NCBI GenBank assembly: GCA_903927965.1
Contig: CAIYPA010000193.1
Span: 1-64,000, forward strand
Reading direction: 5' to 3'
From: an uncultured Bacteroidia bacterium
GTDB taxonomy: Bacteria > Bacteroidota > Bacteroidia > Bacteroidales > Prolixibacteraceae
Length of the DNA stretch: 64,000 nucleotides
Both the position numbers and the translations under genes were made by a program. Position 1 is the first letter of the stretch. The number at the start of each line of letters is the position of its first letter. The notes beneath the pieces were generated by a model. That model did not search any database. It saw nothing but the letters and a program-made list of their open reading frames with translations, and was not told the origin of the DNA. Below, in pieces: positions 27,577-36,150 of the stretch.

Positions 27577-29226
27577 CTATTCAGCGGTCCTCTTCTTTAT
27601 TTTCTTCGTATAATAAAATGAAAGCGCAAGCGAGATAATGGCAAGCGAAAGCAAGGCAATCACACGATAGGCCAATTCAATACGGGCCAGATCGACAAGA
27701 AATAAAAACAGTGCTGCAGCGACCATTGTTCCCAATGCCATATACCTGTATTTCACGATCTTAAGCAACAAACTGAGTAAGAAGTACGCAACTGCTGCCA
27801 ATACCCACGAAAGTGTAATAAACTGGCCTGGAACCATATGGTAAAGGGTATATAGCACCATAGGAAAAGCCGTTATCAGATAGAAATTCCTGATCGATTC
27901 GGTGCGGATTGTCAAACGCTCTTTTTGCCAGTTCAATATCCTCGCTGTGGCCAGGGCAACGAAAGAAAATGAGATGTTCATGGCATCTCCATGTTCGGCT
28001 GTTGTTAAATATATGATCAACAATGAGATATACATCAATATATTCATGATCACAATGAACTTGCTCCTGAACCAAACAGCCATCGATACAACCAGAAGGC
28101 TCTGCATAGCGAGAAAGAAATAAGCCTGTGGAAAATGATATATTCCATAAATTGTCGCCGTCAAAGCAAGATAGCCGAAAATTGCATACAAGGCAGCCGT
28201 GATTTTCCAGTTTGACTTTACCTTTAAAAGGATGGAATAGCCTATGCAATAAAATGCAATAATCCCGGTAGGAAGAACATAGGCGTCTTTAAAGAACGAC
28301 AGGATGAACAATCCCATCATCACAATAAAACCTAACCCATTAAAGACAATTGCACCAATGATCCCTGTTGAAGTATAGGACTCCTCCTTCACGGGCATCA
28401 AGGCTATTGATGAAAAAACAGCAGCAACTAGAAAAAGATAGATAAATCCAAACTGATGATTGTCAATCACCTGCACGGGATGCCCCATCAAAGGGTTACC
28501 AAGCAACCACAACAAATTGACCAGATAAGCAAGCACTATCGATAAAAATACCAATCGTATCCAACCAAATCTGTACAAAAATGCAATGCTTGACAAGGAA
28601 AGCAGGCATGTCAAAAAAAGCATGAGGTGCGTAGAATCGCTTAACATCGCGGTTATGGCCAGAAAGACGAAAGCTATCCCGGAATATACTGCATATTTTC
28701 TTTGGACAGACAAATACATCAGGTAGCCAATAATCGCCAGAAGCAGCACTAATACAATTAAATAACTGGAAATAATTGCGTTCGTTGCAAAGAAATGCAA
28801 TTTCATTATGACATAAAAGGTCAGCAAATAGCCATTAAGGTCAAATATTTTTGCCATATAACCATTTGATTCCCGTAGGTACTTTGCCAGAAAGAAAACT
28901 GATCCAACCGCTGCCAAACCAAAAACAGGTGAAATTAATGCAAACCCTGAGACCCGTAAATACTCGACAAGAAAAACAATCCCAAAGAACAGCACGATAT
29001 TGCCTAACCACGCAAGGCCGTACTGGCCGATATTGGATTCGATTTGCTCATCATTTACCTCTTCGGCCAAAGCACTTTGCTTTTCATCGGAAGCTTTATT
29101 TACAGGTGGCGTATAGTAAGGTTTTCTGTTCGATTCCAATTGCACAACCCTTTGTTCCAGTGCTTCAATTTTGGCAATAAGTTCCTGATAAACTGTATCG
29201 ATTGTCTGGTCTGAATTTGAACTCAT
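27577..29226 (-). CDS. DUF2339 polytopic membrane protein
   Basis: 549 residues. A cytoplasmic coiled coil (about residues 10-35, IAKIEALEQRVVQLES) is followed by an acidic linker and then about 13-14 closely spaced membrane helices from IGQYGLAWLGNIVLFFGIVFLVEYL onward, the DUF2339 arrangement. Function unknown. It lies 71 nt downstream of the NrfD-like gene on the same strand, so it may share that transcript, though nothing else ties it to electron transfer. Confidence 0.75.
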   Translation of the reverse strand: MSSNSDQTIDTVYQELIAKIEALEQRVVQLESNRKPYYTPPVNKASDEKQSALAEEVNDEQIESNIGQYGLAWLGNIVLFFGIVFLVEYLRVSGFALISPVFGLAAVGSVFFLAKYLRESNGYMAKIFDLNGYLLTFYVIMKLHFFATNAIISSYLIVLVLLLAIIGYLMYLSVQRKYAVYSGIAFVFLAITAMLSDSTHLMLFLTCLLSLSSIAFLYRFGWIRLVFLSIVLAYLVNLLWLLGNPLMGHPVQVIDNHQFGFIYLFLVAAVFSSIALMPVKEESYTSTGIIGAIVFNGLGFIVMMGLFILSFFKDAYVLPTGIIAFYCIGYSILLKVKSNWKITAALYAIFGYLALTATIYGIYHFPQAYFFLAMQSLLVVSMAVWFRSKFIVIMNILMYISLLIIYLTTAEHGDAMNISFSFVALATARILNWQKERLTIRTESIRNFYLITAFPMVLYTLYHMVPGQFITLSWVLAAVAYFLLSLLLKIVKYRYMALGTMVAAALFLFLVDLARIELAYRVIALLSLAIISLALSFYYTKKIKKRTAE

Positions 29227-29297
29227 AAAAACTTGTTTTATTAAAGATTATACCAGTTTTCAAAAAATCATCCATCTGTTAGCTCAAATAAATGGCA

Positions 29298-30500
29298 TCA
29301 ATTGTTCTCATGTTGGCCCACTTTTTTCCATGGCGGTAAAAGCCACAAAAGAAAAGCAAGGATGAAAAATGGGATAATCACCCAGATTATTGAGAATAAG
29401 AACCCTTCAGATCCGAGAAGGTGAAGTTTATATCCAGTAAAGCCATAAAAACTTTTCGAAAACAACTGTCCACCAATTACAACATTCCATCGCATAAAAA
29501 ATATCCCGAAAAGGACCAACAAGCTACATGACAGGTAGATAATTTTCCTGATTTTCTCACTTGGCTTGTAAAGTTGTAATGTACCCAGGGAGATCAATGG
29601 CACAACTGTTCCCAGGAATATCTGGAAAACAAAAAGTGTCAGGAACAATGGTCCATGTACAAGCAGGAACAAGATTTCGAACGATTCTTCCGCTTCATAA
29701 ATCCGGTGGATCTGGTCCAAACCTTCCATGGTAAAATCGATAACCAGAATATAGAACAGGAATTTGGCAATCGAATCGAGTGCAGGCATATCTATTTTTT
29801 GCTTCCTGAAAAAGGAAACAGCCATATAGATGAAAAGAACCAGCGCAATCCCCGAAACCATGGCTGAGAACAAGAAAATAACTGGCATCAAAACTGTTGA
29901 CCACCAAGGATTTGCCTTAATCGATCCAAAAATAAATCCTACATAACCATGGAGCATAAACGCAGAAGGGATACCCACGACAGTAATAAAATAACCAATT
30001 TTATCGTCCCATTTTATCGTACTGGGGCTTAAATCTGTGACCCCCAAGGTCAGGATCTTGTATATCCGGCCTTTAAACCCTTTTGTCTCCTTCGACCAGA
30101 TGACGATGTCCTGCCTGTAATCGAACCAGATTTCCAATAGCAAAACAACCATCAAATACCATAAATAGACAAACCCGAATATGGCCATAGCAGATGTAGA
30201 ATGGGGCGTCATCAGGATTTCGTAAAACCTTTCAGGATGCCCTAAGTGACTGACCAGTGGCATTGTAGCGACAAGGAGAAAAGCAAGGGCTGTGAGCAGT
30301 GCCAATTGGTAAGTTGGCCCAAGGACTTTAACATTAAATACCCTTTCGAGTGAAGCGAGGATAAAGGCCCCGGCAACCAAGCCTGTGATGTATGGATACA
30401 GGACAATGAGCAGTCCCCATTGCAGATCAAGTTCGTTTGGATAGATAAATCCCTGAACCTGTGATAACATATCATAAAGATGCTGAAAATTCTGTTCCAT
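29298..30500 (-). CDS. NrfD/PsrC-type quinone-interacting membrane subunit
   Basis: 400 residues with about 9-10 membrane helices and the NrfD/polysulfide reductase C-subunit pattern (LVAGAFILASLERVF, VSHLGHPERFYEILMTPHSTSAM, a conserved W-D-E surround). Such subunits exchange electrons between the menaquinone pool and a periplasmic iron-sulfur protein. It begins 1 nt after the ferredoxin stop, third gene of a cytochrome c/ferredoxin/NrfD operon. No molybdopterin or other catalytic subunit is adjacent. Confidence 0.88.
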   Translation of the reverse strand: MEQNFQHLYDMLSQVQGFIYPNELDLQWGLLIVLYPYITGLVAGAFILASLERVFNVKVLGPTYQLALLTALAFLLVATMPLVSHLGHPERFYEILMTPHSTSAMAIFGFVYLWYLMVVLLLEIWFDYRQDIVIWSKETKGFKGRIYKILTLGVTDLSPSTIKWDDKIGYFITVVGIPSAFMLHGYVGFIFGSIKANPWWSTVLMPVIFLFSAMVSGIALVLFIYMAVSFFRKQKIDMPALDSIAKFLFYILVIDFTMEGLDQIHRIYEAEESFEILFLLVHGPLFLTLFVFQIFLGTVVPLISLGTLQLYKPSEKIRKIIYLSCSLLVLFGIFFMRWNVVIGGQLFSKSFYGFTGYKLHLLGSEGFLFSIIWVIIPFFILAFLLWLLPPWKKVGQHENN

Positions 30501-30501
30501 A

Positions 30502-31272
30502 TTATCTTACCTCCCCGCTTAATGCATTATAAAAACATTTACTACCTGTGTTGAGATGTGGTTTTAAAACCAGACAAGTGTGCTCCTTCATAAATTTGAC
30601 CAAAGGGCTCTTTGGATCGTTCAGGTTGCCCAGAATCCTTGCGTGAGTAGGACATACCTCAACACAGGCAGTGGTTTTTCCTTTTGAGATCCGGTGATAG
30701 CAAAGCGTACATTTGTCTGCTACATTTTTGGCAGGATTGATGTACCTGCAACCATAAGGGCACGCCTGAACACAATACCTGCAACCGATACAATAGGTTT
30801 CGTCAACCATAACGACCCCGTCAGGAGTTTCGTAGGTCGCACCTACCGGACAAGCCTGAACACAAGGCGATTTGTAGCAATGGTTGCACAACTTAGGGAC
30901 AAAGAATGCCTTGAAGATATCCTCCGGTGGAACACTCTGGACAAAACCGTCAATACCCCCATTGGGCGATTCTACTTTAACTGTACCATCGTTTTTTATG
31001 GTGTATTGTTCAACCCATGTCCTGAAATAGAAAGGTTGTTTAGGTATGTTATTTTCTGTTTTACAAGCATTTGCACATCTTCCACAACCAATGCATTTTT
31101 CAATGTCGATACCATAACCCCACCAGGTTTTTGAAGGATCCTTGGGCCTTTCGACTGCATAAACCACTGCATTGAACGGCGTGAACAGGCTCGTTGTCAC
31201 CAACAAACTGCCCACTGTTGCTGCCTTTTTGATAAATTTTCTCCTTGATTTTCCTATTTCTTCATTTGACAT
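30502..31272 (-). CDS. Tat-exported ferredoxin with four [4Fe-4S] motifs (NrfC/DsrO-like)
   Basis: 256 residues. A twin-arginine signal (GKSRRKFIKKAATVGSLL) directs export. Four cysteine groups follow in the order usual for NrfC/DmsB/DsrO subunits: CIGCGRCANAC, CNHCYKSPCVQAC, CIGCRYCVQAC and CTLCYHRISKG...CVEVC. It should conduct electrons in the periplasm between the tetraheme cytochrome and the NrfD subunit. Its start overlaps the 3' end of the cytochrome gene by 19 nt and its stop is 1 nt from nrfD, so the three are tightly coupled. Confidence 0.9.
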   Translation of the reverse strand: MSNEEIGKSRRKFIKKAATVGSLLVTTSLFTPFNAVVYAVERPKDPSKTWWGYGIDIEKCIGCGRCANACKTENNIPKQPFYFRTWVEQYTIKNDGTVKVESPNGGIDGFVQSVPPEDIFKAFFVPKLCNHCYKSPCVQACPVGATYETPDGVVMVDETYCIGCRYCVQACPYGCRYINPAKNVADKCTLCYHRISKGKTTACVEVCPTHARILGNLNDPKSPLVKFMKEHTCLVLKPHLNTGSKCFYNALSGEVR

Positions 31273-31703
31273 GGCAAGTGGGGATTATGACATTCGATAC
31301 AATTTTCAGTTACATTGTGTTCTTTCAGATCGACTTGATGCACGAGTTTGCTGCGGGAAGGATTGAGGGAGTGGCACATTCCGCAGAAATCCCTTCCTTT
31401 CGGGATCATCGGTTTAATCGAATCGGGATTGGCAATGTGGGCGGATCCGGGACCATGGCATGTTTCGCAGGAGATTCCTTTGTGAAGATCAGTTTCCATC
31501 TCCTGGATCCGATCAGAGTGACAATCGTCACAGGCTTCCTTTCCTGCATAAATCATTGCTTTTTCTTTGTTCTCTGCGATCGAGTTAAACCGGTAATGGC
31601 CTTGTTCACCAAACGACTTCGGAACAAGGAAACTTCTGGCCGCCAAAAAGAGAAAAATGAAAATTGCAAATAATGGAATTAGTCTTTTTAGTTGTGGAGG
31701 CAT
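31254..31703 (-). CDS. Membrane-anchored tetraheme c-type cytochrome
   Basis: About 149 residues from the ATG at 31703 (MPPQLKRLIPLFAIFIFLFL), which puts an uncleaved N-terminal membrane anchor at the very start; upstream codons to 31754 look non-coding. Four CxxCH heme sites are visible: CDDCH, CETCH, CGMCH and CIECH, with further histidines as distal ligands. It is the first gene of the operon with the exported ferredoxin and NrfD. This DsrJ-O-P-like layout suggests transfer between quinol and a periplasmic acceptor; direction unknown. Confidence 0.85.
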   Translation of the reverse strand: MPPQLKRLIPLFAIFIFLFLAARSFLVPKSFGEQGHYRFNSIAENKEKAMIYAGKEACDDCHSDRIQEMETDLHKGISCETCHGPGSAHIANPDSIKPMIPKGRDFCGMCHSLNPSRSKLVHQVDLKEHNVTENCIECHNPHLPCQMKK

Positions 31704-31824
31704 ATTTAACGATTTATTAATATTGGATAAAGATAGATTTGTACATATATCCATAATAATAAATCAAATTGACATTTGTCATGTTTTGCAATATAGAAAC
31801 ATTCAAAATAAAATGGTTGAAGTT

Positions 31825-32035
31825 TCGAATTGTGCAACAAAGTTTTTGAAGTTGGGAGAAGATCACAAACAATATAATGGTAGTTTCTAACTCAGGTTCT
31901 ATCACTGCGCGGAGTGCTGCACAATTTTAATTTGAAGGATTAATATCAGCACTCCAAAGCAATCCCAAACTAAGAAGCACTATCCCAAAAACAAAATTCG
32001 GACAGTGCTTCAAATCATGGGATTGCCGCATCAAA
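31825..32035. repeat. Dispersed intergenic repeat, copy 1
   Basis: This stretch and 40444-40660 are diverged copies of one element. Shared blocks in order: TGTGCAACAAAGTTTTTGAA (copy 2 TGCGCCACAAAATTTTTAAA), GTTGG..GAAGA.CACAAA.AAT, TCACTGCGCGGAGTGCTGCA and AAAGCAATCCCAAACTAAGA. The TCATTGCGcGGAGtGC...AAAGCAATCCC wording resembles a repeat spread through many bacterial genomes. It fills most of the 520-nt gap between the cytochrome and purL genes; no gene is seen there. Confidence 0.65.
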
Positions 32036-32139
32036 CAATTTGATTCTGATAACCAGTTAATTTACAGTAGTTTGATTCGCAATGACAATTTCAGAAGTAA
32101 GATCTTCCAAAATAAAAATGGTTAAACTTGTATTTAGTG

Positions 32140-32212
32140 TCCAGGTGACTGTTGATGCGGTAAAGAGTCACCAGGAAACTTGTCATAAAGTTTGTTTTCG
32201 TTTCTGGGTGAC
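32140..32212 (-). terminator. Competing hairpins downstream of purL
   Basis: GTCACCAGGAAAC (32167-32179) pairs with GTTTCTGGGTGAC (32200-32212) at 11 of 13 positions. The same AGTCACC (32166-32172) can instead pair with GGTGACT (32145-32151). The first hairpin starts 11 nt after the purL stop (32224). No T-run follows, so it may be a 3'-end stabiliser or a weak terminator. Confidence 0.4.
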
Positions 32213-32223
32213 CATATGTCAAT

Positions 32224-35200
32224 TTATCCCAGCTTTACATTTTTAACCCACTCCAACGCATTCACAAACGCTTCGATCCATGGGGTCACCTGATCATCTT
32301 TCCTCTCGGATGGATAATTTGCCCATTGCCATGGATAGATCGCCCTTTCGATATGGGGCATCATTGCCAGGTGGCGTCCATCTTCCGAGCAAATGGCGGC
32401 TGTGTCATAATCTGAACCATTCGGATTTCCGGGATAGTTGCTGTAAGAGAATTTTGCAGGAATTTTGTATTGGTCTTCTGCATAAGGCATTACGAATTTA
32501 CCTTCACCGTGTGCCACCCAAACTCCCAAGCTTTTTCCCGAGAGAGTCTTAAACATCACCGATTCGTTTTCAAGCACATCGACACCAACAAAGCACGACT
32601 CAAACTTATGCGAATCGTTATGTGCCATTTTTACGCTTTCGCCATGACCTGGATTTACAAGGTCAAGTTCAACCATCAACTGACAGCCGTTGCAGATTCC
32701 AAGGCTAAGGGTATCCTCCCGTTTGTAAAAATTGTCAAGGGCAGTTTTTGCCTTTTCATTGTATTTTAATGCACCTGCCCAACCTTTTGCAGAGCCAAGC
32801 ACATCAGAATTCGAAAATCCTCCAACAAAAACGATCAGGCTCACATCTTCCAATGTTTCGAGGCCATTGATCAGGTCGGTGGTGTGGACATCCTTCACAT
32901 CGAAACCGGCAAGGTACATGCTCCACGCCATTTCGCGGTCGCCGTTGCTCCCTTTTTCACGGATTATAGCCGCTTTAATTCCCGAAGGTTGACGACGTTT
33001 GGGATCGATTCCCAAACTATCAAATGTACCAGTAAACGACCCGAAATTAAATTTGAGTTCGTTTTTCTTGTAATTGACTAAACGTTCCAAGGCAAGCTTT
33101 TCACCACTTTGACGACGATCCAATAGATAGGATGGCCTGAACCATAAATCACGCAGTTCGTCAATATCAAACTGGAGTTGATCCTCGCCATTTTTTACAG
33201 TGACCATTCGATTGAGGGTAGGAGTCCCAATTTTATAATAGGCAATACCTTTATTTTGAAGTTCCTGTTCAAATCCTGAAGCTTTTAAGGGTTGAACAAC
33301 AATTCCAGGGTTCTCACTGAAAAGCGCTTTTACACTATCAGCTTCCTTCAACCCAGTCATGTCAACATCTATGCCACCAATATTTTGAGCAAAGCACATT
33401 TCAAGCAAGGTGGTAAGGATACCACCGGATGAAATATCATGTCCAGACACAATTAATTGTCTATCAATCAATTGCTGGATTGCTTCAAAAGCTGAAACAA
33501 AATAGGACACATCTGAAACGGTAGGTGTGTTTTCACCCAATTGGCTTAAAACCTGTGCAAGCGAACTTCCACCCAATGTTTTGGGTGATTTTGATAGATC
33601 TATGTAATAAATTGGTTTGGAAGGATCGATTGACAGCACCGGCTCAACCACTTTGCGGATATCCGACACTTCGCCAGATGCTGAAATGATCACAGTTCCA
33701 GGAGCATAAACCAAATCGTTTTTGTATTTCTGGGTCATCGAAAGCGAATCTTTGCCTGTAGGAATATTGACCCCCAATGCGCAGGCAAATTTTGAGGCAG
33801 CCTCTACCCCACTGTACAACCGGAAATTTTCGCCCTGATTTTTAGCAGGCCACATCCAATTGGCAGAAAGTGATATCCCTTTGATACCGTGGGTCATCGG
33901 AGCCCAGATGATGTTGGTCAACGATTCGGCAATCGAAAGGATAGAACCATTTGCGGCATCGATCAATCCAGCAACCGGGGCATGTCCCAATGAAGTGGCG
34001 ATCCCTTTTACTCCCTGATAGTCAATGGCTACGACCCCAAGATTGTTTAATGGCAATTGCAATGGACCGGCACATTGCTGTTTTGCAATCTTACCTGTTA
34101 CCGACCTGTCAACCTTGTTCGTGAGCCAATCCTTGCAACCAACAGACTCCAATTGAAGGACTTGAGCTATATATTTGTTAATTAATGAATTATCGTAATT
34201 AATACCGGAGTAGGTAGCGATTTTGGATTGGTCCTCCAAAACGGTTTTCGGGGGTTTGCCAAACATATAGGCCAAATCCCAATTGATCGGTTTTTCGCCG
34301 GTTTTACGGTTTGTAAACGTAAACTTATGGTTCCCTGTTGTTTCGCCGATCACATAAATTGGGGAACGTTCACGTTCGGCAATCCGGGTAATCAGTTCAA
34401 TATTTTCGCTGCTTGTCACAAATCCCATCCGTTCCTGCGATTCGTTACCAACAATCTCTTTGGCCGACAGTGTCGGATCGCCGATTGGCAATTGGTCGAT
34501 GTAAATTTCACCGCCTGTCTCTTCAACCAATTCCGAAAGGCAGTTCAAATGTCCTCCTGCACCATGGTCGTGAATGGAAATGATCGGATTATTGCCCGAT
34601 TCCGCCAATGCCCTGATCGTATTGTATGCCCTTTTTTGCATTTCGGGATTGGCACGCTGAACAGCATTCAATTCGATATGGCTCTCAAATTCGCCTGTAT
34701 CTACAGAAGATACCGCACCGCCACCCATACCGATCCGGTAATTGTCTCCACCCAGCAAAACCACTTTGTCACCAATTCCCGGGACACTTTTCAGGCAATC
34801 CTCCTGACGGGCATAACCGATGCCGCCAGCTTGCATGATCACCTTGTCGTACCCGAATTTCTTGTTGTTTTCAAAATGCTCAAAAGTCATAACTGAGCCG
34901 TTGATAAGGGGTTGCCCGAATTTGTTCCCAAAATCGGAAGCGCCATTGGAAGCTTTTATCAAAATCTCCTCCGGTGTTTGGTACAACCATGGACGAGGTT
35001 CAGTTGCATTTTCCCATTCACGCCCCTCCCCATCATTGCGGGAATAGGCAGTCATGTAAACAGCTGTCCCGGCAATCGGGAAACTACCCTTTCCACCAGC
35101 CATCCGGTCACGGATTTCACCACCTGTTCCGGTTGCTGCACCATTGAACGGTTCAACAGTTGTCGGGAAATTATGGGTCTCGGCTTTTAAAGATAGAACA

Positions 35201-35916
35201 GTCTGTATATCAGTTACTTCAAAAAAATCGGGTTTGTCCTGTGTTTTTGGGGCAAACTGCTCTGAATCAGCACCCTGACTAAAAGAACAATTGTCCTTGT
35301 AGGCTGATAGGATTGTATTGGGATTGGTCTTTGTTGTTTCCTTGATCAACTGGAACAATGTGGAAGGTTTTTCAACCCCGTCAATTATGAAATTTCCGTT
35401 AAATATTTTGTGGCGGCAATGCTCCGAATTGACCTGTGAAAATCCAAATACCTCACTATCAGTTAATTTACGTTCCATTTTCTTTGAAACATTGTTCAGG
35501 TAATTGATTTCGTCATCGCTTAAAGCCAAACCTTCCTGCTGACTGTAAGCAGCAATGTCATCAATATAGAGAATTGGATCTGGTAAATGCTTGATCGTAA
35601 ATATTTCCTGATCGAGTTTTTTATAAACCACCTGCAACATCGGGTCGTGCTTCGGCGATTCGGTAACAGCCTCAAAGAATTCCTCAATCCTAACGATTCC
35701 GTCAATCCCCATGTTTTGGGTGATCTCGACTGCATTGGTACTCCAGGGCGTAATCATCTCTTTTCTAGGGCCTACGAATGTACCCATAACCTTATCGCCT
35801 GAAATTGGTGATGCCTGGTCGAATAACCAGACCAACTTATCGAGATCGGAAGTGGACAAATTTTTTTTGGAATCAACGGCAATCAGGTTGGTTTTGCCTT
35901 TAAAGAAGAGGATCAT
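32224..35916 (-). CDS. purL: Phosphoribosylformylglycinamidine synthase, single-chain
   Basis: 1230 residues matching the large PurL (EC 6.3.5.3), which converts FGAR to FGAM with glutamine and ATP in purine synthesis. It has an N-terminal PurS-like domain, the linker with SQVNSEHCRHKIF, two AIRS-like ATP-binding halves (AETHNFPTTVEPFNGAATGTGG; HDISSGGILTTLLEM) and a C-terminal class I glutamine amidotransferase domain with the nucleophile Cys in LGICNGCQLMVEL and a late H/E pair (MPHIERAIYPWQ). The one-polypeptide form is usual in Bacteroidales and gamma-proteobacteria. Alone in its transcription unit. Confidence 0.95.
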   Translation of the reverse strand: MILFFKGKTNLIAVDSKKNLSTSDLDKLVWLFDQASPISGDKVMGTFVGPRKEMITPWSTNAVEITQNMGIDGIVRIEEFFEAVTESPKHDPMLQVVYKKLDQEIFTIKHLPDPILYIDDIAAYSQQEGLALSDDEINYLNNVSKKMERKLTDSEVFGFSQVNSEHCRHKIFNGNFIIDGVEKPSTLFQLIKETTKTNPNTILSAYKDNCSFSQGADSEQFAPKTQDKPDFFEVTDIQTVLSLKAETHNFPTTVEPFNGAATGTGGEIRDRMAGGKGSFPIAGTAVYMTAYSRNDGEGREWENATEPRPWLYQTPEEILIKASNGASDFGNKFGQPLINGSVMTFEHFENNKKFGYDKVIMQAGGIGYARQEDCLKSVPGIGDKVVLLGGDNYRIGMGGGAVSSVDTGEFESHIELNAVQRANPEMQKRAYNTIRALAESGNNPIISIHDHGAGGHLNCLSELVEETGGEIYIDQLPIGDPTLSAKEIVGNESQERMGFVTSSENIELITRIAERERSPIYVIGETTGNHKFTFTNRKTGEKPINWDLAYMFGKPPKTVLEDQSKIATYSGINYDNSLINKYIAQVLQLESVGCKDWLTNKVDRSVTGKIAKQQCAGPLQLPLNNLGVVAIDYQGVKGIATSLGHAPVAGLIDAANGSILSIAESLTNIIWAPMTHGIKGISLSANWMWPAKNQGENFRLYSGVEAASKFACALGVNIPTGKDSLSMTQKYKNDLVYAPGTVIISASGEVSDIRKVVEPVLSIDPSKPIYYIDLSKSPKTLGGSSLAQVLSQLGENTPTVSDVSYFVSAFEAIQQLIDRQLIVSGHDISSGGILTTLLEMCFAQNIGGIDVDMTGLKEADSVKALFSENPGIVVQPLKASGFEQELQNKGIAYYKIGTPTLNRMVTVKNGEDQLQFDIDELRDLWFRPSYLLDRRQSGEKLALERLVNYKKNELKFNFGSFTGTFDSLGIDPKRRQPSGIKAAIIREKGSNGDREMAWSMYLAGFDVKDVHTTDLINGLETLEDVSLIVFVGGFSNSDVLGSAKGWAGALKYNEKAKTALDNFYKREDTLSLGICNGCQLMVELDLVNPGHGESVKMAHNDSHKFESCFVGVDVLENESVMFKTLSGKSLGVWVAHGEGKFVMPYAEDQYKIPAKFSYSNYPGNPNGSDYDTAAICSEDGRHLAMMPHIERAIYPWQWANYPSERKDDQVTPWIEAFVNALEWVKNVKLG

Positions 35917-35941
35917 TGCAGTGAGTTTTAATTGACGGCGT

Positions 35942-35967
35942 CAAAGTTATCAATGTTGGCAAAGATA
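35942..35967 (-). promoter_or_regulatory. Tandem -7 boxes upstream of purL
   Basis: The minus strand carries two TAnnTTTG boxes, TAACTTTG (35949-35942) and TATCTTTG (35967-35960), 26 and 44 nt before the purL ATG. No TTG at the ideal distance was found, so which one is used is uncertain. Confidence 0.4.
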
Positions 35968-36021
35968 AGGAAAAATCGATGCGTAGGATTGTTTCACCAA
36001 GGTTTGCCATTGTTTCAAAAA

Positions 36022-36038
36022 TTTTGACATTGTCAAAA
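36022..36038. promoter_or_regulatory. Perfect 8-bp dyad between purL and the GT4 gene
   Basis: TTTTGACATTGTCAAAA is a perfect palindrome around a central T. It lies about 55 nt upstream of the purL -7 boxes and about 110 nt before the divergent glycosyltransferase gene. A regulator binding site is the likeliest reading. Confidence 0.4.
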
Positions 36039-36150
36039 ATATAAATGCAGCTTCAATAAACAAACTGGAATAATTTTCTAACTTTACGATCCATTAAGCT
36101 TTTCAACAGTTCGGTTCCGAAAAATTAACAAGCCATAAAACCCGATTAAA

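Noticed and set aside
27761..28249. 162-codon minus-strand open frame
   Set aside because: Alternative frame inside the DUF2339 gene, rich in Cys and His from codon shadowing; no independent signals.
34228..34896. Long (222-codon) plus-strand open frame
   Set aside because: It is antisense to purL, whose family match covers the region without a break.
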